A stretch of DNA of 64,000 bases from Chitinophaga sp. HK235 (lineage in GTDB: Bacteria; Bacteroidota; Bacteroidia; Chitinophagales; Chitinophagaceae): NCBI RefSeq assembly GCF_018255755.1, contig NZ_CP073766.1, positions 806,001 through 870,000 on the forward strand, written 5' to 3'. The position numbers were made by a program, and so were the translations under genes. Positions 51,245 through 60,424 of the stretch are shown here, piece after piece (the first letter of the stretch is position 1; each line of letters starts with the position of its first letter). The notes beneath the pieces were generated by a model, which saw only the letters and a program-made list of their open reading frames with translations, was not told the origin of the DNA and did not search any database.

Positions 51245-53845
51245 TTACAATCGGGGGTCCACCGGTTCACTTTCCAATGCTAATATACCAAAAACACACT
51301 GATGCACCGCTTGCAGTGGCTCCTTGCCTACAAAGCGCTCCAGGCTTTCCATTCCCAATGCAAACTCACGGAGGGCCAGTGAGCGTTTGGCGCCTAGTCC
51401 TCTGGAACGCAGGCGTGTGAGGTTTTCCGGCGCATCATATTCCGGTCCGTAAATGATGCGGAGATAATTTTTACCTCTCACTTTTACTGCAGGCTGTATG
51501 AGCCCTTTGGCGTCCGAAGATAAGAAAGTATATGGTTTGATGACCATCCCTTCCCCTCCTGCCGCAGTAAGGTTTGCCCACCATTGAATAACGGCCTGTT
51601 CACTTTCAGCATCTCCGATTTCCACGGTATGGTAAGTAGTGGCCAGCAGCACAGCCGGATCGGCCTCACAGATCTTTTTGATGGCCGTCATATGCCAATC
51701 ATGATCTTTATCGAAATAGGTCTTGCCTTCTGTAGCCAGGATATGGAAAGGTGCAAGCTTATAGTCTTCCAGTTTTTCCACCGGCCAGCAATATTGCCTA
51801 TAGGCCGATACGTAGTCTGTTACCTGTGCATGGCGGTTACGATACTTTTCCAATAACAGTTCAGCAGGTACATTGTTGCGGACAGCCTGTTCCAGTGCAG
51901 CCGTTACTGCCGGCAAGGCCTGACTGGCAGCGGTGCCTACTGCCGCATACTGGTGCTGCAGCAATGCCTGGGCTTTAGCACTCCAGGGCATCAGCTCACA
52001 ATCCAGACAAACCCAGTCTGTCTGATAGGAATCATAAAACCCGGACTGCTCCAATGCAGCATTGATACGGGCTATGAACAACTGTTCCAGCGCTTTGTCC
52101 GTGAAAAAACTACGGCCTGTACGGGTATATACCACACCGTTCCCTTCGCCTTCCACACCGAAACGCCGGCGGGCAGTATCTTCATTGCGGCACACTACTA
52201 CAATTGCACGGGAACCCATATGTTTTTCCTCGCACACCACCTTGTTTATGCCGGCTTCACGGAAATATTCCAGGCCTCCGGCCGGATGTTCCAGTAAACC
52301 AGGCAGTTTCGATGTTTCCACCGGCGACATCGTTGGTGGCAGATAAATCAGCCACTTAGGGTTGATGGCAAACCGGCTCATCACTTCCAGCGCGGCAATA
52401 CTGTTCTCTTCCCGGATTGTGATATTATGATTGTAACGGGTGCTGATAATACTTTTGCCGATAAAGTCAGTAATATCGAGCATGCCGTCATATTGTTGCG
52501 AGGCACTGAGCCTGCTGTCTGCATTATAACCGATAGGTCTTGCCGGTACAGCATATTGCTGTATAGCAGGTACAGACACCAGTTCTTTTTCCGGATAACG
52601 CAGGGCAGTCAGTTTACCTCCAAACACACATCCTGTATCGATATCAATGGTGCGGTTCAGCCACTGAGCTTCCGGCACAGGCGTGTGGCCATATACTACC
52701 ATGGCCTTCCCTTTATATTCCAGTGCCCAGTTGTAACGTACAGGCAATCCGAATTCATCTGTTTCGCCGGTGGTTTCACCATACAAACAAAACTCACGTA
52801 CGGCACCAGAGCCGCGGCCCTGCATATTTTCCTTCAGCCCGGCATGTGCTACCACCAGCTTGCCGTCGTCCAGCACATAGTGGCTGATCAGGCCATCGAT
52901 GAAGGACTTTATCGCTTCCAGGAACTCCGGCGGTTCTGCGCCCAGCTGTTCTACTGTCTTTTCCAGTCCGTGCCGCAAATGTACCTGCCTTCCGTTGAGC
53001 CAGCGCAGCAGTTTGGCGTCGTGGTTGCCCGGCACACATAATGCCGATCCGTTATTCACCATGTTCATCACCAGCCGCAACACCTGCGGGGAGGCAGGCC
53101 CTCTGTCTACCAGATCACCTACAAACAGTGGCTTACGTGTGCGCGTATAGCCGTTGGCGTCAGTCGTCTGCGGAGCACTGATCAGCTCTGCATGTTCCTT
53201 ATCGATCACATAGCCCAGTTTCTCCAGCAGCATGTACAGTTCGTCATAACAGCCATGCACATCGCCAATGATATCGAAAGGACCATGCTCATCTTTTTTG
53301 TTATTGTATAACGGGGTGCGAATGATGGATTCCAGTATACCCGCTTCTTCTTCCGAGCGTATTTCATAGACCTGGCGGAAGCCCTCTTCCCTCAGATTAC
53401 GCAAGTCTCTTTTCAGCTGGCTGATCTGCTGCGGGATTACATGTTTACCGAAGTTGCGGTCCGGCCGCGTCTCATTCCTGGCCTGACATACTTCATGCGG
53501 CATATTGAGAACGATGGCCACGGGTAGCACATGGTATTCCCTGGCCAATTTTATCCAGTCTTTGCGGCTTTCCGGCTGTACGTTGGTAGCGTCTATAACG
53601 GTAAGCAGCCCGTGTTTCAGGCGTTTGGCTGCCATAAAACGGGCCAACTCAAATGCGTCTGCAGAAACAGCCTGGTTATTTTCATCATCACTTACCAATC
53701 CCCGGCAGACATCCGAGGAGATAATTTCAGTCGCTTTAAAATACTTCCGGGCAAAAGTGGACTTGCCGGAGCCAGAAGGCCCCACCAGCAATACCAGTGA
53801 TAACTCCGGAATTGAAATATGGGATAGTTTATTGTTTCTTGCCAT
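51245..53845 (-). CDS. pnkp: polynucleotide kinase-phosphatase/ligase Pnkp
   Basis: An 866-residue three-domain RNA-repair enzyme. Kinase (about 14-180): P-loop GPSGSGKST at 22-30. Phosphatase (about 188-430): GDVHG 194-198, GDLVDRG 243-249, GNHD 273-276, binuclear metal type. Ligase/adenylyltransferase (about 490-866): motif I lysine K541 in EEKHMGSRAIV. Known for bacterial Pnkp: it heals 2',3'-cyclic phosphate and 5'-OH ends of broken RNA and, with Hen1, seals them. Its start overlaps the rlaP gene by 17 nt. Confidence 0.95.
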   Translation of the reverse strand: MARNNKLSHISIPELSLVLLVGPSGSGKSTFARKYFKATEIISSDVCRGLVSDDENNQAVSADAFELARFMAAKRLKHGLLTVIDATNVQPESRKDWIKLAREYHVLPVAIVLNMPHEVCQARNETRPDRNFGKHVIPQQISQLKRDLRNLREEGFRQVYEIRSEEEAGILESIIRTPLYNNKKDEHGPFDIIGDVHGCYDELYMLLEKLGYVIDKEHAELISAPQTTDANGYTRTRKPLFVGDLVDRGPASPQVLRLVMNMVNNGSALCVPGNHDAKLLRWLNGRQVHLRHGLEKTVEQLGAEPPEFLEAIKSFIDGLISHYVLDDGKLVVAHAGLKENMQGRGSGAVREFCLYGETTGETDEFGLPVRYNWALEYKGKAMVVYGHTPVPEAQWLNRTIDIDTGCVFGGKLTALRYPEKELVSVPAIQQYAVPARPIGYNADSRLSASQQYDGMLDITDFIGKSIISTRYNHNITIREENSIAALEVMSRFAINPKWLIYLPPTMSPVETSKLPGLLEHPAGGLEYFREAGINKVVCEEKHMGSRAIVVVCRNEDTARRRFGVEGEGNGVVYTRTGRSFFTDKALEQLFIARINAALEQSGFYDSYQTDWVCLDCELMPWSAKAQALLQHQYAAVGTAASQALPAVTAALEQAVRNNVPAELLLEKYRNRHAQVTDYVSAYRQYCWPVEKLEDYKLAPFHILATEGKTYFDKDHDWHMTAIKKICEADPAVLLATTYHTVEIGDAESEQAVIQWWANLTAAGGEGMVIKPYTFLSSDAKGLIQPAVKVRGKNYLRIIYGPEYDAPENLTRLRSRGLGAKRSLALREFALGMESLERFVGKEPLQAVHQCVFGILALESEPVDPRL

Positions 53846-54908
53846 AAAATTCTTCTCTGATCTTAATAAGCAGTTGTTCTGTATCTGCCGGATCAGGACG
53901 TTCCGGCAGATCAGCTACTGCATACCATGCTTGTATTTTTTCCAGTTTCTCTGTTGCCATCTGCAACAGTGTATCGTAGGTAAAGGCTCCATTGCGTATA
54001 CTCAACAGGAAATCACGGTCCTGACGGTATACCCTCACTTCCTTATAACGTGCAATTTCTTCCGCCATTTCCAATAGCCGGAAAGTATGCATCATATGTT
54101 TGCTGTCATAGTCTGCTCCCAGCTGCTGATTGTGCTGGTATCGTGCTTCGTTGCGGTTCTCCACCCAATCCCAGTAAGCTGCAAACTCTTTACAGTACAC
54201 CGTATATCCGTCTTTGTTAAAATGCATGATAGCGGCAGGTTCCGTGCCGGTCGGGATAGCACTCAACTGCACGTCATTGGCCTGTTCACCTGAGAATATG
54301 CCTTTAAAAGATACAGGGGTGGTAAACTGTTGCCGGTAAAACAAGGCGTATGCATCACGAAAGTGGTCTATTCGGGAGAGCCCACAATCCTGTTGCTGTA
54401 TCTGGTGTTGTTCCAACCATACCTTCATCGGCACGCTATGACTGCCCTGCACTGCATAACAGAATTCAAGGATGTCTTTTCTGACTTCCGGGAATGACTG
54501 ATTGATTTTTTTGTTGAGCCCCTTAGCCCTTTTGATCTGCGTTTTAGCGTAACCAGCAAAGGTTTCCAGACAGAGGCGGGACAAAAAATCTTCCGGTCGT
54601 ACCAACTGCATCAGCGGATGTCGGTACAACTGATTATCAGCATGAGTGCTAAGCAGCTCCAGGATGTTGGGATTGTTCTTTTCCAACAGTTCCAGAAAAC
54701 GTCTTACCTCAAAATAAACTTCATCGTTAGTAGCATTGGCCACCTGATCTGTATAGGTCATACCATACAGTTCCTGCTGAGGCAGTATAAATATACCTTT
54801 CAGGTCTGTGTCAGAAGTGGGCGTATGCAGGTTGTAAGCTCTGCTGCCGCTCACACATTCCAGCAGGAGGTATTGCCTTTGTTGTTTCAGTGTCTCAAAT
54901 GTCATCAT
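53829..54908 (-). CDS. RlaP-type nucleotidyltransferase
   Basis: A 359-residue protein with the DNA polymerase beta-like nucleotidyltransferase core of the RlaP group: GS at 21-22 and D33-x-D35 in GSRAYNLHTPTSDTDLKGIF, followed by an EVRRFLELL helix and a helical C-terminal half. RlaP proteins are associated by gene neighbourhood with bacterial RNA repair and are predicted to add nucleotides or modify ends. It overlaps hen1 by 4 nt and pnkp by 17 nt, so all three are translationally linked. Enzyme activity is predicted, not demonstrated. Confidence 0.88.
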   Translation of the reverse strand: MMTFETLKQQRQYLLLECVSGSRAYNLHTPTSDTDLKGIFILPQQELYGMTYTDQVANATNDEVYFEVRRFLELLEKNNPNILELLSTHADNQLYRHPLMQLVRPEDFLSRLCLETFAGYAKTQIKRAKGLNKKINQSFPEVRKDILEFCYAVQGSHSVPMKVWLEQHQIQQQDCGLSRIDHFRDAYALFYRQQFTTPVSFKGIFSGEQANDVQLSAIPTGTEPAAIMHFNKDGYTVYCKEFAAYWDWVENRNEARYQHNQQLGADYDSKHMMHTFRLLEMAEEIARYKEVRVYRQDRDFLLSIRNGAFTYDTLLQMATEKLEKIQAWYAVADLPERPDPADTEQLLIKIREEFYGKKQ

Positions 54909-56284
54909 GCTGCTGCAATTGAAAATAAAGCCAGCTGACTGGGCGCTCCTACGGCTTCATCATAATCTCCCAAAGGTTTGAATACAACGGTATATCCAAA
55001 CTGTGTGGCCACCTTGTTGGCCCAGGATTCAAATTCTGCCCTGGTCCACTCAAAGCGGTGGTCTTTATGCCGGAAAGCACCTGCGGAAAGCGCTTCATAT
55101 TTAACATTATACTCAGCGTTTACAGTCGTGATAATCACGAGTTGTGGACGGGCATATTCAAATACTACTTTTTCCAGTACAGCCAACCTGGGCATATCGA
55201 GGTGTTCGATCACTTCTACCAAAGTAGCTGCTTCAAAGCCTGATAAACGTTTGTCTTTATATGCCAGGGAACCCTGGATCAGTCCAATCCGCTTCTTTTG
55301 TAATTCCGGCAGGCGGTCCAGCTTTAGTTTCTCCCTGGCTATTTCCAGCGCATGATAACTAACGTCCATCCCAAGGATACGGCTAAAGGCACTCTTTTCC
55401 ATCAGCAGTTTCAGTAACTTGCCTTCACCACATCCCATATCTGCCACGGAAGAAACGTTATGTTCCAGCAGCAGGTCCCGTACAGTCTGCAGCCGCAGAT
55501 CGTGCAGGCGGATTTTTTCGGCCGGCAGCCTTTCCGGTTCGGGCACATCCTCATCTTTCATAATGATGCTGAGTGCCTGACGGGTAAGTGGGCCCAGGTG
55601 TTTGAGGTAACGACGCGTAATCAGCTCCCTGGCCGGATGGTTTTCCAGCCACTCACGGCCTTTCTCCATGAGCTTCTCTATTTCATGCTCTCCTACAAAA
55701 TAATGTTTATCGTTATCACATACCGGCATCAGTACATACAACTGTGACAGCAGCAGGCGTAGTGGCAGGGTATGCTTCAGGGTCACCTGAAAGTAACGGC
55801 TCTGTCCCCAGGCGGGGTATTGTGTATCCAACGGAAAAGACTGTACGCTTACTTCATAGCCCAGCGGTTCAAACAGGTTACGGAGCAAAGGCTCTCCGCC
55901 ATTTACCGGCAATACCGACAACGACACTTCAAAAGGAAATGCTATTTCTACCAGTTCGGGCTTGTCTTTACAACGGCCATTCATCGCGGAGGAAAAAGCC
56001 TGGGATATGGCCGCACTCATAAAGGATGATGCCACATAAGGCCGGTCATTTACATAAGGTTCCAGGGCAAAGTCATTACTCCCCGGGCCGCTTTTACGGG
56101 TAAGCTTCACCGGGTCCAGGTCGAGCAATAAGGCTGCCGTGCACTTTTCTTCCGTTGCTTCCGGATAAAAAACATGGGCATCACCAGCAGTAAAAGGAAA
56201 CGTTTGAACCTTAGCGGGGTGTTTATGCAATAAATAGCCAAGGTCTGTGGCGGGGTAACGTGTAGTGGTAATAGTTAATAACAT
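54905..56284 (-). CDS. hen1: 3'-terminal RNA ribose 2'-O-methyltransferase Hen1
   Basis: A 459-residue protein: an N-terminal half (about 1-245) that in the family partners Pnkp, and a C-terminal methyltransferase with the SAM loop DMGCGEG at 282-288. The metal site is E357-V-I-E360-H361 with H406 or H409 in FRHKDHRF, as in Hen1. Known role: methylates the 2'-OH at the break before Pnkp ligates, so the repaired RNA resists re-cutting by the same ribotoxin. First gene of the operon; upstream TATCTTCG is one base off the -7 consensus. Confidence 0.94.
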   Translation of the reverse strand: MLLTITTTRYPATDLGYLLHKHPAKVQTFPFTAGDAHVFYPEATEEKCTAALLLDLDPVKLTRKSGPGSNDFALEPYVNDRPYVASSFMSAAISQAFSSAMNGRCKDKPELVEIAFPFEVSLSVLPVNGGEPLLRNLFEPLGYEVSVQSFPLDTQYPAWGQSRYFQVTLKHTLPLRLLLSQLYVLMPVCDNDKHYFVGEHEIEKLMEKGREWLENHPARELITRRYLKHLGPLTRQALSIIMKDEDVPEPERLPAEKIRLHDLRLQTVRDLLLEHNVSSVADMGCGEGKLLKLLMEKSAFSRILGMDVSYHALEIAREKLKLDRLPELQKKRIGLIQGSLAYKDKRLSGFEAATLVEVIEHLDMPRLAVLEKVVFEYARPQLVIITTVNAEYNVKYEALSAGAFRHKDHRFEWTRAEFESWANKVATQFGYTVVFKPLGDYDEAVGAPSQLALFSIAAA

Positions 56285-56378
56285 AGGTTCATCTGTACGT
56301 CATAAAATTATCCGAAGATAATATTTTCTGCTGTTCCCGCCCAATGCGGCTGAAAAATGAGCCATAGCCACGAATGAA

Positions 56379-56409
56379 TTTGAAAATACAATTTAGTCTA
56401 CTATATTTG
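56379..56409 (+). promoter_or_regulatory. metY promoter, TTTG-N19-TATATTTG
   Basis: The best promoter in the window: TTTG (56379-56382), exactly 19 nt, then TATATTTG (56402-56409), 42 nt before the ATG of metY. Both elements match the Bacteroidota primary sigma-factor consensus exactly. Confidence 0.8.
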
Positions 56410-56451
56410 TAGACTTACCAATATTCCATCGACCCTTTAAAATCTTACATT

Positions 56452-57747
56452 ATGTCCAGGAAGTTACATTTTGAAACATTACAGGTTCACGCAGGATATA
56501 ACCCCGACCCTACCACCAAATCGGCTGCGGTACCTATTTACCAGACAACATCCTATACTTTTGACAATGCAGAGCATGCGGCAGATTTGTTTGAGCTGAA
56601 GCAGTTTGGCAACATCTACACCCGCATTATGAATCCTACCACTGATGTGTTTGAAAAAAGGGTGGCTGCACTGGAAGGCGGCGTAGGTGCACTGGCAGTA
56701 GCTTCCGGACAGGCGGCTCAATTTATTGCCCTTCATAATATCCTGCTGCCGGGAGACAACTTTGTAACATCGTCTTATCTCTATGGCGGCACCTACAATC
56801 AGTTTAAGGTAAGCTTTAAAAGGATCGGTGTGGAAGCGCGTTTTGCAGACCTCGACAACCTGGAAACCTTCGAAAAACAAATCGATGAAAATACCAAAGC
56901 TATTTATGTAGAAACCATCGGCAACCCTGGCTTCGCTATCCCTGATTTCGAAAAACTGAGTGCTATTGCCCGCAAACATGACCTGCCACTGGTTGTAGAC
57001 AATACCTTCGGGGCTGCCGGATATCTGAGCCGTCCGCTGGACCACGGCGCCAACGTTGTAGTACAGGCAGCTACCAAATGGATAGGCGGACATGGCACCA
57101 GCATTGGCGGTGTGATTGTTGACGGTGGTAATTACAACTGGGGCAATGGTAAGTTCAAACAGTTCAGTGAGCCGGATGATGCTTATCACGGCATGAAGTT
57201 CTGGGAAGTATTTGGCAGCCATAGTCCATTCGGCAACATTGCCTATATCATCCGCGCCCGTGTGACCGGCCTTCGCAGCTGGGGCCCTGCACTGGCTCCG
57301 CAGAACTCCTTCCTCTTCCTGCAGGGCCTGGAAAGCCTCTCTCTGCGTGTACAACGGACGGTGGACAATGCCCTTCACCTGGCCCAGTGGCTGCAAGAGC
57401 AACCACAGGTAGAATATGTGAACTATCCCGGTCTGCCAGACAACAAATACCACAACCTGGCTAAAAAATACCTGCAGAACGGCTTTGGTGGCGTGCTGAG
57501 CTTCAAAATAAAAGGAGGCAAGGAAGCAGCGGATAAATTCGTACAGTCGTTACAGTTAATCTACCACCTGGCTAACGTAGGCGACAGTAAAACACTCATC
57601 ATTCACCCGGCTACCACTACCCACTCGCAGCTCAGTGAACAGGAACAAAAAGCAGCCGGCGTAGAACCAGGCCTGCTCAGGATTTCCCTGGGAGTGGAAC
57701 ATATAGAAGATATTAAAGAAGATATCAGACAGGCGTTTAGTGCGTAA
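56452..57747 (+). CDS. metY: O-acetylhomoserine (thiol)-lyase
   Basis: A 431-residue Cys/Met-metabolism PLP enzyme. The PLP lysine is K209 in VVVQAATKWIGG. The length, the HFETLQVHAGYNPDP start and the HGTSIGG and DAYHGMKFWEVFG regions are of the MetY/MET17 type and not of cystathionine enzymes. It makes homocysteine from O-acetylhomoserine and sulfide in the cytoplasm. No SAM riboswitch is visible in its short leader (42 nt from -7 to ATG). A hairpin repeat follows the stop. Confidence 0.93.
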   Translation: MSRKLHFETLQVHAGYNPDPTTKSAAVPIYQTTSYTFDNAEHAADLFELKQFGNIYTRIMNPTTDVFEKRVAALEGGVGALAVASGQAAQFIALHNILLPGDNFVTSSYLYGGTYNQFKVSFKRIGVEARFADLDNLETFEKQIDENTKAIYVETIGNPGFAIPDFEKLSAIARKHDLPLVVDNTFGAAGYLSRPLDHGANVVVQAATKWIGGHGTSIGGVIVDGGNYNWGNGKFKQFSEPDDAYHGMKFWEVFGSHSPFGNIAYIIRARVTGLRSWGPALAPQNSFLFLQGLESLSLRVQRTVDNALHLAQWLQEQPQVEYVNYPGLPDNKYHNLAKKYLQNGFGGVLSFKIKGGKEAADKFVQSLQLIYHLANVGDSKTLIIHPATTTHSQLSEQEQKAAGVEPGLLRISLGVEHIEDIKEDIRQAFSA

Positions 57748-57751
57748 TATT

Positions 57752-57825
57752 GTCCCAGGGCTGAAGCCCTGGGCTATCTTGCTAAAGCCCAGGGTTATCT
57801 TGCCTGAGCCTTGGGCTATTTTTTG
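57752..57825. repeat. CCCAGGGC-TGAA-GCCCTGGG hairpin with three-fold 22-nt tandem
   Basis: First unit is a perfect 8-bp hairpin CCCAGGGC/GCCCTGGG with loop TGAA, followed by CTATCTTG. Two degraded units of about 22 nt follow, each with GCCCAGGG or GCCTTGGG plus (C/T)TAT. The last ends in TTTTTTG. It is the same family as 6558-6590, with compensated stem changes. Confidence 0.7.
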
Positions 57826-57834
57826 CAAGCATTG

Positions 57835-60255
57835 CTAATCTCCTTTCCCTAGTTTGATCTTTACTTTGCCATCACTACCCGACACAGCATGAAGGCGGAT
57901 AATGATTCCCCGCCGGCTTCTGCGTCGTTTTTCTTCCTTATCTGTGATGCCCGAATCCTTTGCCGGGTTACGCAAAGGAATTTCCATATTGATATTTGTG
58001 CCTCCTGCAAAACCATAAACGCCGTTGAGGTCTATATTGACTACACTGGAGGCTATACGCATGGGAGGAATATTAATTTTAGTCCCCTGCAATTGCAGGG
58101 TATTGCTGAGGTTTTCAAATGTAACGCTGTCGAGGCGACGGCGGCGGAACAGAAAATTACCGATATCTTCCAGCGGCCCGAAATTAAGCAGGGCGCCATT
58201 TTTCAGATTGAAGTTGACTGTACCGAACAGTGAATGTTTAACCAGATTTCCATTGTCGAGTACATTTCCTTTGATGTCTGCTTTAGCAGATACAATACCT
58301 CTGAGGTTCTCTGACTTCAGAGCAGACTGGCCAAAGTTATCAAAAGCATAAAACAGCTGTGCAATGCGGACGTTGGCGATATTAGCATTTACTTTGAAAG
58401 TATTGTTCACACCTTGCTGATGCACACTACCGGACACCTGGGCGGTACCACCTGCATGCTGGAAGGCCATTTTATGCAACAACAGATCTGATGCCGTCAG
58501 TGACAGGACGGCCGACACGCGCTGGGCCGTAAAATGCTGAAACACCACTTTATCCAGCAGTACGTCCATCCTCACATTACTGGCTGCCAGCACTTTGTCC
58601 AGCTGTTTGCCCACACGGCTGAGCTCCTGGGCTTTCTGATGAGGATCAGGTACCTTTCCTTTCTTACGGGCACCCAGAAAACTCGTAAACTCGTTCAGGT
58701 CTACCAATGCACTTCTGATTTTCCAGTCCAGCTCTATTTTCTCCGGCGCGGCGAAGTACAGGTTGAGTAAATTACGAACTGTTCCTTCCATTTGAAGGGC
58801 ACTTTTCTGCGATTGTAACCGTACATTTTGTACCAGCAGATCCTGACCTGTGAACTGCAGCGTGGCGCTACAGTCATGGAACGTAAGGTCACGTGGCAGA
58901 TAGGTAAAACCACCATTCTGTATTTTAACCACCCCTTGTAGCGAAGAAGGGGTATTATCATTTTTCAGTACTGGCCCGGTATAGTTAAGATCGGCCGTGG
59001 CAGTGCCTTCCCTGAATTCAAGCGGCACATCTCCTGCTGCCGTATTAAGATGGGACAGCGGAAACGCAGATTCGAAATGTCCATGTAACAGCGGCTGTTT
59101 AAGGTTCACCACACGAATAGTGTCTGCCTTCAGGGGTATTCTCCCCAGTGATGCCTGCAGCTGGAATATATTAACTGCGGAGTTTTCATCACTATGTCCG
59201 GCGCCCGGTATCACCTCATTGTTGAACCGCCCGGTAAAACTACAGTTCTCCCATTCTCCCATATCAGTGACCAAAGTATTGCGGGAGGTTTTCCAGGTCA
59301 CCACCACATGCGGGGTATCCCGGTATTTCATATGTCCCTGCAGGGTAGCTTCAGCATCCAGCGGAGCTGTCAGCTGGATGTTGGCGAGTTTACCGGAGAT
59401 GTTGGGAGACAGCCAGGAGGAGGCGTCCTTCAGCAATACCTGATTGGCGTTGATTCTGAGGAAGAATGGTGGTGGCTTCTCAGAAAAGTCAAAGGTTCCT
59501 GCAATCTGTACGGGGGTGGCATCTATCTTTATCTCTTGTTGGGGTACAATCAGCTGTTTGGTAGCCTTTTTATAAAACAGTGAGAGATTTAGTCTGAGGG
59601 TTTTATTTTTCAGGTAACTCCCTTTGTTGGTATTAAAGGCAAAATCCCTTGCTTCCATCCGGGAACGCATGTCCAGGTGCGTACCAGAATCGGTACTGTT
59701 GAGCCGGCCGTACATTTCCTGGATGTCGAGCTGGAAAAGTTTAAACTTCTGCCGGTTGTCTATTACGAAAGTAATGTGCGCTATGGAGAAGCGGTGGATA
59801 TTAGCCTCCTGTGATCCGCCTTTCTTTTTACCGGCATTACCTGTCAGCACAGCAGTATTGCTGTATCCTGTACTGTCTGTATACAGGTAAATGATACCTT
59901 TTTCGAGAGAGACTTCTTTTACATCTACGTGCTTGCGTAACAGTGATAACGTATTCACCCGTACGAAAATATAATCCAGGTCAATCAGCGCATGATGATG
60001 CTGTTGCCAGAGACTATCATGCAGTTCTACTCTTTTAAGCGCCAGGGATACATTGGGAAAACTTCTGAAGAAGGAGGGTTCCATATCTCCAATGGAAAAC
60101 TCTCCGTTGATGTTCTCATTCAGCTGATCTGTAATCTGCCGGAGGAAGGTAGTTTTGTTGGCTTTCATGTACCAGGCCAGTCCAAGTAACAAAACAATGA
60201 CCAGTGCAATGAGGCTTCCCGCTGTAATCAACATGACCTTTAGCCATTTACGCAT
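57835..60255 (-). CDS. AsmA-like inner-membrane protein
   Basis: An 806-residue protein: one N-terminal membrane helix (about 6-31) and a very long beta-rich periplasmic part, ending in an AsmA-like C-terminal region (about 610-770, with NLKNGALLNFGPLEDIGNFLF). AsmA-type proteins span the periplasm and help move phospholipids to the outer membrane. The size fits the Bacteroidota AsmA group. It ends 87 nt from the metY stop, convergent with it. Confidence 0.87.
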   Translation of the reverse strand: MRKWLKVMLITAGSLIALVIVLLLGLAWYMKANKTTFLRQITDQLNENINGEFSIGDMEPSFFRSFPNVSLALKRVELHDSLWQQHHHALIDLDYIFVRVNTLSLLRKHVDVKEVSLEKGIIYLYTDSTGYSNTAVLTGNAGKKKGGSQEANIHRFSIAHITFVIDNRQKFKLFQLDIQEMYGRLNSTDSGTHLDMRSRMEARDFAFNTNKGSYLKNKTLRLNLSLFYKKATKQLIVPQQEIKIDATPVQIAGTFDFSEKPPPFFLRINANQVLLKDASSWLSPNISGKLANIQLTAPLDAEATLQGHMKYRDTPHVVVTWKTSRNTLVTDMGEWENCSFTGRFNNEVIPGAGHSDENSAVNIFQLQASLGRIPLKADTIRVVNLKQPLLHGHFESAFPLSHLNTAAGDVPLEFREGTATADLNYTGPVLKNDNTPSSLQGVVKIQNGGFTYLPRDLTFHDCSATLQFTGQDLLVQNVRLQSQKSALQMEGTVRNLLNLYFAAPEKIELDWKIRSALVDLNEFTSFLGARKKGKVPDPHQKAQELSRVGKQLDKVLAASNVRMDVLLDKVVFQHFTAQRVSAVLSLTASDLLLHKMAFQHAGGTAQVSGSVHQQGVNNTFKVNANIANVRIAQLFYAFDNFGQSALKSENLRGIVSAKADIKGNVLDNGNLVKHSLFGTVNFNLKNGALLNFGPLEDIGNFLFRRRRLDSVTFENLSNTLQLQGTKINIPPMRIASSVVNIDLNGVYGFAGGTNINMEIPLRNPAKDSGITDKEEKRRRSRRGIIIRLHAVSGSDGKVKIKLGKGD

Positions 60256-60361
60256 GTAGTGGAAGTTTTAATGCTATAACAGTCAAATACTTAAACAGTT
60301 TACGAAATTTCTCTGATTTATGACGCGTGGGAGCTGAGTGCTTTGCACTATGGCATAAAAA

Positions 60362-60391
60362 AAACAGCGAAGAGATATCTCTTCGCTGTTT
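60362..60391 (-). terminator. terminator of lepA
   Basis: AAACAGCGAAGAGAT directly followed by its reverse complement, a 30-nt perfect palindrome (13-bp stem with ATAT loop), 33 nt after the lepA stop; the minus side continues with T's. Confidence 0.85.
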
Positions 60392-60424
60392 ATATAAAAC
60401 ATCCTTAATTGAAAAATGCTGCTG

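Noticed and set aside
56410..56451. Possible SAM or other riboswitch in front of metY
   Set aside because: Only 42 nt separate the -7 element and the ATG, too short for a SAM aptamer, and no conserved pieces are seen.
56479..57453. 324-codon open frame on the minus strand
   Set aside because: Antisense to metY; no recognisable domain and no promoter.
57752..57825. Simple Rho-independent terminator after metY
   Set aside because: The hairpin is followed by CTATCTTG and not by a T-run, and the same unit occurs elsewhere, so it was called a dispersed repeat that may also end transcription.
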